A stretch of DNA of 28,259 bases from DAOUBA01 sp034432855 (GTDB lineage Bacteria > Chloroflexota > Anaerolineae > B4-G1), in NCBI GenBank assembly GCA_034432855.1, contig DAOUBA010000010.1, positions 1 to 28,259 on the forward strand. Direction: 5' to 3'. Position numbers and translations under genes: made by a program. Below are positions 14,443-23,125 of the stretch, piece by piece (the first letter of the stretch is position 1; the number at the start of each line of letters is the position of its first letter). Under the pieces are notes generated by a model. It made no database searches. It was given only the letters and a program-made list of their open reading frames with translations, and was not told the DNA's origin.

Positions 14443-15594
14443 TCAGGCGTAACGGATGCGCGGGTCCAGATAGGCATACAGCAAGTCGGCTACCAGATGA
14501 GCGAACAAAGCCAGGATGCCGGTAAAGACCAGCGCCCCAGTGGCCATCGGGATATCCTGGACCAGCGCCGACTCCAGCAAAGTCAGTCCCATCCCCGGCC
14601 AGGAAAAGATTGTCTCGGTGATGATGCCGCCGTCGAGGACGAAGGCCAGGGCGAAGACGAAGGAGGTGACCACCGGCAGCATGGCATTGCGGGCGGCGTG
14701 TTTATCGCGGATAACACGCTCCGGCAGCCCTTTGGCCCGCGCGGCCATGATATAATCCTCACGCATCGTCTCCAGCATGCTGTTGCGCGTCAAGAGCATC
14801 GTCCCGGCAAAATTGATCAGCGTCAGCGTCAGCACCGGCAGGATCACGTGATAGATGATATCCAGGGCATAGCGGCCCAAGCCCGAGGGAATCCAGTAAG
14901 CCAGAGAGCCGATCACGACGACTCCGGCAATACCCCATTGCACGTTCTTTCGCCGCCGAGGGGACATCCGGCGCGTCGCCAACAGGCCGCTGAAAACCAT
15001 TACCGATGCCACCAAGACGTTCAGCAGGATACGCAAAAAGACGGTGTTGGCCCCCACCGGGGCTCTCTGCCAGATCAACGGTGTGATGAACTTGCCCACC
15101 GGAAAGATTTTGAGGATGACGGCGAAGAACCACATCATCATCAGGGCAAACCATGGGGTAAAGACGGTGTACAGGATTGACCCACTGATGGTCAGTCCGT
15201 ATTCGAGGGCTTGTCCCCGCTTCCATGCCATGACTCTTCCGGCGCTGAAGCCAACAATGAAGGAAAGAATTTGCGCGGAGAGGAACAAAACGACGGTACG
15301 CGGTGCCCGTTCGACGATCACGTCAATCACAGGCCGGGGATAATATTGAAAGGAAATCCCCAGATTGCCGCTAAAGAGCGAGCCCACGTACCGCAGATAG
15401 CGTTCTATGAGCGGGCGGTCTAGCCCCAACTGGGCACGCAGGGCGTCCCGTTGGGCCTGGGTCAACTTGGGGTTGTTGAGAAATGTCTGACCATAGTCAC
15501 CCGGCTGGGCCTCCAGGAGGAAGTACACCAGCGTGACGAAAAGCACAAAGGTCAGGACAATCTGGAATAAGCGGCGGATGATGTAACGACGCAT
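14443..15594 (-). CDS. peptide ABC transporter permease, DppB/OppB type, first set
   Basis: 383 residues. The N-terminus MRRYIIRRLFQIVLTFVLFVTLVYFLLEAQPGDYG is typical. The EAA-type loop is DYIMAARAKGLPERVIRDKHAARNA, and the C-terminal domain has LDGGIITETIFSWPGMGLTLLES. As in the second-set paralogue, an extra hydrophobic segment (about residues 155-240) is inserted before the core. AAGGGG lies upstream of the ATG. A strong hairpin separates it from the lipoprotein gene. Confidence 0.96.
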   Translation of the reverse strand: MRRYIIRRLFQIVLTFVLFVTLVYFLLEAQPGDYGQTFLNNPKLTQAQRDALRAQLGLDRPLIERYLRYVGSLFSGNLGISFQYYPRPVIDVIVERAPRTVVLFLSAQILSFIVGFSAGRVMAWKRGQALEYGLTISGSILYTVFTPWFALMMMWFFAVILKIFPVGKFITPLIWQRAPVGANTVFLRILLNVLVASVMVFSGLLATRRMSPRRRKNVQWGIAGVVVIGSLAYWIPSGLGRYALDIIYHVILPVLTLTLINFAGTMLLTRNSMLETMREDYIMAARAKGLPERVIRDKHAARNAMLPVVTSFVFALAFVLDGGIITETIFSWPGMGLTLLESALVQDIPMATGALVFTGILALFAHLVADLLYAYLDPRIRYA

Positions 15595-15611
15595 AATTGC
15601 CCCTTATGAGG

Positions 15612-15640
15612 CAAGGAGGGCGGAAGGTCCGCCCTCCTTG
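15612..15640 (-). promoter_or_regulatory. 13-bp perfect hairpin after the first lipoprotein gene
   Basis: CAAGGAGGGCGGA / TCCGCCCTCCTTG with a 3-nt loop, no T-run on either side. Its position between binding-protein and permease genes matches the mRNA-stabilising hairpins that keep binding proteins more abundant than permeases. Confidence 0.75.
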
Positions 15641-15654
15641 CGTAGTGCGCAGTG

Positions 15655-17607
15655 TTACTTGACCAACACCGTCGCCGGCAAGCCGCTGACGAACTGGAGG
15701 CCGCCCAGCGTGTCGGTATACGGATATTCGACCGCTGCAGAGCGATAGGCCTCGACGATGCCGGTGTCGAAGAGCAAGACGTAAGGCAACTCTTCGGAGA
15801 GCACCTGCTGGATCTGATCGGCGATCGCCTTGCAGGATTCCAGGGTCTCGCAGGTCTTGATCTGATCCGCCAGGGCGTCGAACTCGGGATTGGAGTAGCC
15901 ACCGGCGTTGATGTCGCCCAGGCCGGCGCGCTCGCTGTGGAAAAAGTCGCGCACATAGTCGGGGAAGATGGTGAGGCTCCAGCCCAGCATCCACATGTCA
16001 AAGTCCTGCTCGTCAAAGACCTTGCTGACGATGATGTTGAAGCCGGTCAGATTGGCCCTGACGGGGATGCCGATCTCGTTGAGCCATTGCTCGATCCAGA
16101 TGGCGAAGGTCGAGCGCAGCGGGTCGTAGCCGGGGCTGGGGGCCAAGAGTTCCATCTCGGGCACCGGATCGCCGTTGGGCATGACCAGCGTGCCACCGCG
16201 CACCACCTGGCGGTTTTCGGCGTCCCAGGCCGGTTTCTGACCACCTTCCCAGGTATAGCCGGCCGCCTCGAGGATCTCGATGGCCTTGTTGAGGCGCTCC
16301 TCGCGGCTCATTCCCGTGCCGTCTTCCTTCAGCCCCCACTTGACCACGTCAGGGCTGTACCAGAAAGCGTTGCCCTGGGGCACGAAGGTGTAGAGCGGGA
16401 AGGCCACGCCCTGGAGGATCGTCTTGGTGACGAATTCCTTGTCAATCAGGGTGGCTACGGCCTGGCGAAACGCGACGTCATCCATCGGGGGCTTGCGGCA
16501 GTTGAAGGCCATGTAACGGAAGCCGTTGGTGGGGTTCTCGATGACGCTGATGCCTTCCTGCCCCTCCAACTGGGCGCGCAGGCCGCGCTGCAGGCCCAGC
16601 GGGTTGAGCATAAAGTCAATCTCGCCATTCTTGAGCGCGAGCACCGCCGCGTCCTGAGTGCCGTAAAGGGTATAGACGGCCGAAGAGGCATAGGGGCCAA
16701 TGGTCCACTCCGCGTCCACGTCGCCGGTCGCCTCACCGTACATGGTGAATTCGTAGAGGCCCTCTTTACCCTCCGAGTAGGCGCCGTTGGCATACTGGGT
16801 CACCTTGACACCTTTGAAGTAAAAGTCGGGATTGGCCGTGTTCTCGGCGAAGGCGCCGGTCTCCCACTTGCTGAAGAGATAGGAACCGGCCAGCGGCTCG
16901 CCATCCGGCACGTGGCCGAAGAGCACGTTCAACGCCTCGGCCTTGGCCTCTTCGTAGGCAGCCACCTCATCCTCGGAGGCATCCTCGCCAGGCGGGGTTA
17001 GCGCGCCGACTGCGGCCTTGGCCTCCTCCACTACGGGGCCCCAGTAGGCTTCGGAGAGGATGCCGGCCTGCAGGGCGTTGTATTCGTGGACGGCCAGGCC
17101 CGGCTTGGTGTGGTAGACGAATTTGACGGTATAGTCGTCCACCGCCTCGACGCGCTCGAGGAAGTTGGAGTCGAAGATCGAGGCCCAGTTGCCGGGCAGT
17201 TCCAGTTCCATGGCGGTGTTGGCGGTGAAGGCCACGTCGCGGGCGGTGAGGGGCTTGCCGTCGCTCCACTTGATCCCCTGGCGCATCTTGACCGTGCTCA
17301 CCCACATATCACCCTCCTGGGTGAGCGGTGTGGGCATGCCATCGGCCACCGAGGGCACCAACTGGAACGTGCGGTCGGCCAGACTGTAGAGGCTCACATG
17401 CTGGGGAGCCAGCACGTAGGCGTTCCACACCGTCGCCTGCGGGCCCAGATATGCCCAGTAGTTGACGGTGGTCAGGTCGGAAAAGATGCCCACGCGATAG
17501 GGCTTACCGGCCGCCGTGGGCTCCTTCGGCTTGCACGCGGCCAAGACCATGCCCACGACGGTCATCAATGTGATCAACACGAACAACCACTTCTTATTGC
17601 GGATCAT
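15655..17607 (-). CDS. peptide ABC transporter substrate-binding lipoprotein (family 5), first set
   Basis: 650 residues from the ATG at 17607, picked because AGGAGGAGG lies 4 nt upstream. Signal peptide with basic start MIRNKKW, hydrophobic core and lipobox LAAC (Cys25). The SBP_bac_5 core includes YRVGIFSDLTTVNYW near 36, WSDGKPLTARDVAFTANTA near 115, DDVAFRQAVATLIDKEFVTK near 380, and a C-terminal GWSLTIFPDYVRDFF region. An acidic insert near 205-220 (PPGEDASEDEVAAYEEAKAE) is unusual. It is the first gene of the first transporter unit, with its own promoter and a long leader. The ligand is unknown; a peptide is the default, a sugar or other solute is possible. Confidence 0.94.
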   Translation of the reverse strand: MIRNKKWLFVLITLMTVVGMVLAACKPKEPTAAGKPYRVGIFSDLTTVNYWAYLGPQATVWNAYVLAPQHVSLYSLADRTFQLVPSVADGMPTPLTQEGDMWVSTVKMRQGIKWSDGKPLTARDVAFTANTAMELELPGNWASIFDSNFLERVEAVDDYTVKFVYHTKPGLAVHEYNALQAGILSEAYWGPVVEEAKAAVGALTPPGEDASEDEVAAYEEAKAEALNVLFGHVPDGEPLAGSYLFSKWETGAFAENTANPDFYFKGVKVTQYANGAYSEGKEGLYEFTMYGEATGDVDAEWTIGPYASSAVYTLYGTQDAAVLALKNGEIDFMLNPLGLQRGLRAQLEGQEGISVIENPTNGFRYMAFNCRKPPMDDVAFRQAVATLIDKEFVTKTILQGVAFPLYTFVPQGNAFWYSPDVVKWGLKEDGTGMSREERLNKAIEILEAAGYTWEGGQKPAWDAENRQVVRGGTLVMPNGDPVPEMELLAPSPGYDPLRSTFAIWIEQWLNEIGIPVRANLTGFNIIVSKVFDEQDFDMWMLGWSLTIFPDYVRDFFHSERAGLGDINAGGYSNPEFDALADQIKTCETLESCKAIADQIQQVLSEELPYVLLFDTGIVEAYRSAAVEYPYTDTLGGLQFVSGLPATVLVK

Positions 17608-17731
17608 TTTCCTCCTCCTACAGGATAGCATACACACGCGAGATTGTCGTCCTCATCGTTCAACCGTGTCTTGGAAATCTATGCTATTTTCGTTTCGATA
17701 GCCTCCCCCCTTTCAAGACGCTCTTCTGCCC

Positions 17732-17801
17732 AAACATCTGAAACAACGAGAAAACCCCTCACGGCCGCTTTAGGCCGCTCGAACAGAGCCAAAAGATGTT
17801 T
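17732..17801 (-). promoter_or_regulatory. nested structured 5' leader of the transporter operon
   Basis: In the minus-strand transcript, AAACATCT (17801-17794) can pair with AGATGTTT (17739-17732). Inside, CGAG (17781-17778) pairs with CTCG (17750-17747), and CGGCC-TAAAGC-GGCCG (17777-17762) forms the tip. Three nested stems with asymmetric internal loops lie ~125 nt before the start codon. I do not recognise the class. Confidence 0.45.
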
Positions 17802-17843
17802 TTAACACCATTGATGCAGATTCGTTACGCAATCCGGTCACGA

Positions 17844-17873
17844 ATTATAGCATGTCCTCTTCGGAAATGCAAA
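17844..17873 (-). promoter_or_regulatory. promoter of the first transporter operon
   Basis: On the minus strand, TTTGCA (17873-17868), 18-bp spacer, perfect TATAAT (17849-17844) preceded by TGC, an extended -10. The start near 17837 gives a 5' leader of about 230 nt. Confidence 0.75.
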
Positions 17874-17899
17874 CTCTGTAGAGCGAGGTAACCTCGGCC

Positions 17900-18666
<767 letters not shown>

Positions 18667-18670
<4 letters not shown>

Positions 18671-19737
18671 TGGGGGAGGGCAGAGCGGAAGAGGCGCAGC
18701 CAGTTGCCTCCCAGGATGGCAGCGATCTCTTCTTCGCCGTAGCCCATCTCGCCCAACGCCGGACCGATGCGCACCAGGTCGGCGACGGTGTCAATTTCGG
18801 CGGGCGCGCCCTCGGCGCCAAAGCCGCCATCGAAATCGGAGCCCAGCCCGACGTGGGCCGCATCCCCCACTACCTGGCAGACGTGGTCTATGGCGGCGGC
18901 CACATCGGCGACGGTGGCGGCGTTCTTGGGATCGCCCTTCGTCCAGCCAGGGCGCAGGAAGCGGTCGTAGGGCACGATGCCAACGACGCCATCCCGCTCG
19001 GCCAAACGGCGGATCATCCTGTCGGAGAGTTGACGGCTGCCGGGCACCCGCGCGCGGGGGTTGGCGTGGGTGGCGACGGTCCAGCCCTCGAAACGATCCG
19101 CCGCTTCGAAGAAGGCTTTGTCGGCCAGATGGCTCAAATCGAGAATCATCTCCAGATCGGCCAGCACCTCCAGCAGTTCGCGCCCTTCGTCGGTGAGCGG
19201 GCCGGGGGCGGCGTCGCCGCCGGCATAGCGCGACCCGCTCTGCCAGGCCGGCCCAACGATGCGCACGCCGCGCTCGAACCAGAACTCGGCTTCTGCGGGC
19301 TCGCGGATCGGGTCGGCGCCCTCCATCAGCGGCAGGATGCCCACTCGAGGGGCGTCGCCCTCCCAACCGGCCAGTACGCCGTCGAGATCGGCGCGGGTGC
19401 CGATCAATGCGATGCGCTTGTCCTCGTCGGCCAGACGGTGGTAAAAGTCCATCTGCGCCAGGGCCAGTGCGTGCGCCTCCTCCGCAGTGGTGTAGGTGTG
19501 TGGCTGAAGACGACCCGGCCGGGCGGGCGAGACGAAGACGGTGCCGCAGATGACTGCAATGCCGCCCGACAGCCACTCCGGCAGGCCGAGCATGCAGAGC
19601 CCCTCGCGTTGTGGGAGGTCGGAATCCTGCTCCAGACGGCGTGTTTCGAGCGCGCTACGGCGCAGGTCACGGCCCAGGACGAGCGTATTCCAGGCGATGT
19701 CTTCGTGAGCGTCTACGATGAGCGTTGATCTCTTCAT
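18667..19737 (-). CDS. membrane dipeptidase-like metallopeptidase (M19)
   Basis: 356 residues from the ATG at 19737. M19 renal-dipeptidase family: a binuclear zinc TIM barrel that cleaves dipeptides, often accepting D-residues. Expected ligands are visible: H11 and D13 in DAHEDI, bridging E139 in LMEGAD, H203 in DLSHLADKAF, H224 in THANPRA, and D301/D303 in GSDFDGG. No signal peptide, so probably cytoplasmic. The promoter places the mRNA start 1 nt before the ATG with no ribosome site, so the mRNA looks leaderless. The frame is open 15 codons upstream, but these lie inside the promoter. It shares a transcript with trmD. Peptides from the neighbouring transporter could be substrates (inference). 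Confidence 0.93.
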
Positions 19738-19744
19738 AAGTATA

Positions 19745-19772
19745 AGTGTACCACAAGTGGCGGGTTTGACAA
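19745..19772 (-). promoter_or_regulatory. leaderless promoter of the dipeptidase-trmD unit
   Basis: On the minus strand, TTGTCA (19772-19767), 16-bp spacer, TACACT (19750-19745). The predicted start at ~19738 abuts the ATG at 19737. Its -35 overlaps the -35 of the divergent FHA gene promoter by five bases. Confidence 0.6.
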
Positions 19773-19794
19773 TCGGGCACAATCATCATATACT
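19766..19794 (+). promoter_or_regulatory. promoter of the FHA gene
   Basis: TTGACA (19766-19771), 17-bp spacer, TATACT (19789-19794): near-consensus. The start near 19801 gives a ~33-nt leader containing AAGGAGG. Confidence 0.85.
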
Positions 19795-19833
19795 AAAAAA
19801 ACAGGAAGCAGGAGACAAGCAAGGAGGCAGGCG

Positions 19834-20478
19834 ATGATCAGTGGTTCTTGGCTAGTGATGAGTCAAGGCCCCCAGCCAGGTCAGACCTTTATGTTGGACC
19901 GGGACTGGCTCACCGTGGGGCGGGATCCGAGCAACGAGATCGTGATCAGCGATCCACAGGTTTCGCGACAGCACGCCCGCATCACGCGCCAGGGAAAACT
20001 GGTGGTGATCGAGGACCTGGGGAGCACGAACGGCACCTTCGTCAACGGGATGCGGCTGACGGGGCCTCACGTGATGGCCAACGGCGACGTGATCGGTCTG
20101 GGGGATGCGGTGACGCTGACGTATTACGAGGTGGGCATCGCCACCGAAGCGGAGACGGTGGTGGGGCGGGCTGCAGCGATACCGGCGGCACCGCCGTCAC
20201 CTGCCTATGCGCCACGTGCTGCCGCCCCGCAGCCTGTACCGCCAGCCTATGCTGCTCCCGCTGTCCCATCGCCGCCCTACGTGGCTGCACCCCCACCTCC
20301 AGGGATTGCCCTGGCTGCCGAGGAGAAGAAGCGCAAGACCGGCTTGATCGTCGGGTGCGCTGTCGTCGCGGTGCTGGTCGTGATTGTGGCCTGTGTCGGG
20401 GTGTTCGTGCTGGATTATCTGCGGTTGCTACCGCCCATTTTCTACGAGCCGCTGAGGTGGCTGGGGTTGATCCCGTAA
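19834..20478 (+). CDS. FHA-domain protein with C-terminal membrane anchor
   Basis: 214 residues. FHA domain at ~6-98, binding phosphothreonine peptides: G29-R30 in VGRDPSNEIVISD, S44 and H47 in VSRQHARI, N66 in LGSTNGTFVNG, all canonical. Residues ~108-160 are an Ala/Pro-rich flexible linker; a basic stretch EEKKRKTG precedes one TM helix at ~170-194. The last 20 residues (LRLLPPIFYEPLRWLGLIP) are hydrophobic, probably lying at or beyond the membrane. Topology suggests a cytoplasmic FHA domain tethered to the membrane as a readout of Ser/Thr kinase signalling; no kinase or phosphatase is in the window. AAGGAGG lies 6 nt before the ATG. Confidence 0.95.
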   Translation: MISGSWLVMSQGPQPGQTFMLDRDWLTVGRDPSNEIVISDPQVSRQHARITRQGKLVVIEDLGSTNGTFVNGMRLTGPHVMANGDVIGLGDAVTLTYYEVGIATEAETVVGRAAAIPAAPPSPAYAPRAAAPQPVPPAYAAPAVPSPPYVAAPPPPGIALAAEEKKRKTGLIVGCAVVAVLVVIVACVGVFVLDYLRLLPPIFYEPLRWLGLIP

Positions 20479-20482
20479 CGAA

Positions 20483-23074
20483 TCAGACATCCGAAGTCTC
20501 AGAGACTTCGGATGTCTCTTTTTCCGCGATGGTCTCCAGCAACTGGCGGGTGAGTTCCTTGGTGCCGGGCTCCGATTCGCCCGCGGGCCCCACACAACCG
20601 GGGCAGCCGTCGGCACAAGGGCAGCGGCGCACCACATCCAACGCCGCCGTGAGCAGTTCGTCATGCAACTCGTAGAGCCGCACGCACAGGCCAGCCCCGC
20701 CCGGAGCACGGTCGTATAACGTGATGGTGGGCAGGCCCGTTTCCGGCGCCCGCGCCTGCACCGCCGCGCCCAAGTCCCCGGGATCGCACATCAGGTGCAA
20801 TGGCGCCAGGTTTTGCAGCAGGTAAGCCAGGCCGCTCAATGCTCCTCGCGCTCCGCGCGCCTGTTCCACGCGACGGTGACAGGCCAGGCAGAGCGTGATC
20901 AGGTTCTCCAGTTGGTTGGCGAATAGATAAAGGTCATTGACGCCGGGGACATAACCAAAGACGCGGAAGGGCGTGAGATGATGCACGTCGTGTTGGCGGC
21001 CCTCCCGCTCAGGTGTGCCACAGTGACGGCAGCGGTAGCCATCGCGCTCACGTGCTGCGTCGCGTTGGGTTGCCCAGTTGGGGCCATAGTCGAGCGGAGG
21101 AGGCAGCACACCGGCCTCCTCCAGCCGCGCCGTCAATTCCTCGGATAGCACCAGCCAGTAGCCCACCGTGCGCAGGGTCTGCTCCGGCAGATCAATCGGC
21201 TCCCAGCCCAGCGTCTCGTGGGTATAGCGCCTGATCTTGCGGAAGCCTGTTGCCCGCGTCGTGACCAGGACCTCGCCATAGCCGTTCACCGTGTCCCCGT
21301 GTCTCCGTGTCTCCTCGCCGGCAGAGTATTCTTCGATAATCCGCACATCCGTCGCAGACGATGCCCGAGTGTAATAATCCAGATCAGCAGCGCGCACGAG
21401 GGCCAGCCCCTTATCCCAGTCCAGTGACTCAACCATATAGGTCTCGCCGCCATGCAGGTAGACCGCGCCCTGGTAGAGCAAGATCGGCGCGCTGGGGCGA
21501 TCCATCTGGCCGATGACCTGCGGCGGCTCTTGCCCTACGTCTTGGATGACGACGGTATCGGGAGTACTGGTGCGCAGGGAAAGTCCCGCCGCCGGGTATT
21601 CCTCGCCGATCCAGGTGTAACGATTGCCGCTGTGGTGCACCACTCCCTCCTCGACGAGCGTCTCCAGCACGGCCTCGGCATCGGCGAACGCGCCGAACGG
21701 CTCGCCGCGCTCGAAGGGGAGTTCGAACGCGGCGCAGGCCAGGTGGTTGGCGAGAATCACCAGATTATCGGGGTCGAGTAGCGCGCGCTCCACCGGCTGG
21801 CCGAAAAAGTAGCGCGGGTGGGTGATCAGGTACTGATCGAGCGGCAGGGCGCTGGCGACGAGCACTGCCGCCGAGACACCCGCCCGCCGCCCGGCCCGCC
21901 CGGCCTGCTGCCAGGCGCTGGCGATGGTGCCGGGGTAGCCGGCCATCACGCAGGCGCTGAGTTGGCCGATATCCACGCCCAACTCGAGCGCATTCGTCGC
22001 CACGACGCCGCGCACCGTCCCCTCGCGTAAGCCCCGTTCGATGGCGCGTCGCTCGTTGGGCAGGTAGCCTCCACGATAGCCCTGGATCGCCCGGGCGTCG
22101 CCCCCTTCGGCAACGGCGGCATCGCGCAGGTAGCCCAGCAGCACCTCGGTGGTGAGCCGGGCGCGGGCAAAGACGATGGTCTGCACGTCGGCCTGGAGGA
22201 AGCGGGCGGCGATGTCTTTGGCGGCCAGCGCCGCGCTGCGCCGGAGTCCCAACCCGGCATCTACCAGTGGCGGATTGTAGAAGATAAAATGCTTATCGCC
22301 GCGCGGCGCGCCGTCGTCGTCTACCAACGTCACTGGCGCTTCGATCAGCCGTTCGGCCAGTTGGCGCGGGTTGGCGATGGTGGCGGAGGCGCAGATGAAG
22401 CGCGGGTCGGCGCCGTAGAAGCGGCATACACGCTGTAGCCGTCGCAACAGGTTCGCCACGTGCCCGCCAAAGAGGCCGCGATACGTGTGCAGTTCGTCGA
22501 GCACGACGTAGCGCAGGTTGGCAAAGAGCCGCGCCCAACGCGTGTGGTGCGGGAGAATGCCGGTGTGCAGCATGTCGGGGTTGGTGACCAGCAGACGGGC
22601 ATCGCGGCGGATGGCAGCACGATGGGATTGCGGGGTATCGCCGTCGTAGGGGGAAATCGTGATTGGGGATTGGTGATTCGGGGCTTGCAAACTTGCAGAC
22701 TCGCAGACTTGCTGTAGATTGGCGATCTGATCGTGGGCGAGGGCCTTTGTGGGAAAGAGGTAGAGCGCACAGGCGGCGGGGTCGTTCAGCAGTGTTTGAA
22801 GTACCGGCAGATTGTAGGCCAGCGTCTTGCCGGAGGCAGTCGAAGTCGCCAGGACGACGTGCTCCCCCGCCAGCGTCGCCGCGATCGCCTGCGCCTGGTG
22901 AGTGTAGGGCTGCTCGATGCCCTGGGCCTGCGCGGCGGCGATCAGACGTGGGTCGAGTCCGGCAGGCCAGGGCGCGGTGCGCGCGGCACGGGCGGGCAAC
23001 CGCTCCCAGGCGGTCACGCAGCGCATAAAATCGGGGTCTTGGCGCAGGACGGTCAGCACATCGGAGAGAGACAT
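20483..23074 (-). CDS. MrfA/YprA-type DEAD-box helicase with inserted HNH-like domain
   Basis: 863 residues. RecA1: Walker A ATSTASGKT (76-84), LYLFPTKALAHDQ (105-115), DELH box VVLDELHTYRG (190-200), CASATIANP (228-236). RecA2: VFARAR (301-306), ATNALELGVDIG (359-370), QQAGRAGRRAG (389-399). The C-terminus has the DUF1998-type domain with YDRAPGGAGL and C818-x-C820-x3-C824-x2-C827. Bacillus MrfA is a 3'-5' DNA helicase in mitomycin repair. Unusual: residues ~668-740 are HNH-like, C682-x2-C685, H698/H699, N724, C729-x2-C732-H733, inserted between the helicase and DUF1998 parts. Two in-frame repeat stretches (120-141 and 588-595) and a tail (853-863) encoded by a terminator are also odd. AAGGTG lies 4 nt before the ATG. 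Confidence 0.93.
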   Translation of the reverse strand: MSLSDVLTVLRQDPDFMRCVTAWERLPARAARTAPWPAGLDPRLIAAAQAQGIEQPYTHQAQAIAATLAGEHVVLATSTASGKTLAYNLPVLQTLLNDPAACALYLFPTKALAHDQIANLQQVCESASLQAPNHQSPITISPYDGDTPQSHRAAIRRDARLLVTNPDMLHTGILPHHTRWARLFANLRYVVLDELHTYRGLFGGHVANLLRRLQRVCRFYGADPRFICASATIANPRQLAERLIEAPVTLVDDDGAPRGDKHFIFYNPPLVDAGLGLRRSAALAAKDIAARFLQADVQTIVFARARLTTEVLLGYLRDAAVAEGGDARAIQGYRGGYLPNERRAIERGLREGTVRGVVATNALELGVDIGQLSACVMAGYPGTIASAWQQAGRAGRRAGVSAAVLVASALPLDQYLITHPRYFFGQPVERALLDPDNLVILANHLACAAFELPFERGEPFGAFADAEAVLETLVEEGVVHHSGNRYTWIGEEYPAAGLSLRTSTPDTVVIQDVGQEPPQVIGQMDRPSAPILLYQGAVYLHGGETYMVESLDWDKGLALVRAADLDYYTRASSATDVRIIEEYSAGEETRRHGDTVNGYGEVLVTTRATGFRKIRRYTHETLGWEPIDLPEQTLRTVGYWLVLSEELTARLEEAGVLPPPLDYGPNWATQRDAARERDGYRCRHCGTPEREGRQHDVHHLTPFRVFGYVPGVNDLYLFANQLENLITLCLACHRRVEQARGARGALSGLAYLLQNLAPLHLMCDPGDLGAAVQARAPETGLPTITLYDRAPGGAGLCVRLYELHDELLTAALDVVRRCPCADGCPGCVGPAGESEPGTKELTRQLLETIAEKETSEVSETSDV
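20485..20523 (+). terminator. terminator of the FHA gene, inside the helicase 3' end
   Basis: 15-bp perfect stem AGACATCCGAAGTCT / AGACTTCGGATGTCT around CAG, then CTTTTT. It terminates the FHA gene and at the same time encodes the last ~11 residues (TSEVSETSDV region) of the helicase on the other strand. Confidence 0.93.
21291..21315. repeat. in-frame octamer words inside the helicase gene
   Basis: On the minus strand, ACACGGAG, ACACGGGG and ACACGG in tandem, coding ETRRHGDT (residues 588-595) between two helicase segments. Confidence 0.6.
22661..22716. repeat. in-frame tandem words inside the helicase gene
   Basis: On the minus strand two arrays are adjacent: AGTCTGCG, AGTCTGCA and AGTTTGCA, then AATCACC, AATCCCC and AATCACG. 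They code the segment ESASLQAPNHQSPITI (about residues 125-140), between the FPTKALAHDQ motif and YDGDTP. Confidence 0.75.
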
Positions 23075-23091
23075 AGGGCACCTTCATCCCG

Positions 23092-23120
23092 ATTATAAGC
23101 GGGGAGAAGCGAGAGGGCAA
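23092..23120 (-). promoter_or_regulatory. helicase gene promoter
   Basis: On the minus strand, TTGCCC (23120-23115), 17-bp spacer, perfect TATAAT (23097-23092). The start near 23085 gives a ~11-nt leader containing AAGGTG. Confidence 0.75.
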
Positions 23121-23125
23121 ATAGG

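Noticed and set aside
15652..17001. 449-codon plus-strand ORF opposite the first lipoprotein gene
   Set aside because: Shadow of a well-supported family-5 binding protein; no initiation signals.
17884..17896. CGAGGTTACCTCG palindrome as a trmD terminator
   Set aside because: Only a 5-6-bp stem with almost no loop and no T-run; probably chance.
20855..21073. Mobile HNH homing element (intron or intein) in the helicase
   Set aside because: No intein splice motifs (N-terminal Cys/Ser block, C-terminal HN) and no intron boundaries; the domain is continuous with the protein frame, so a domain fusion is more likely.
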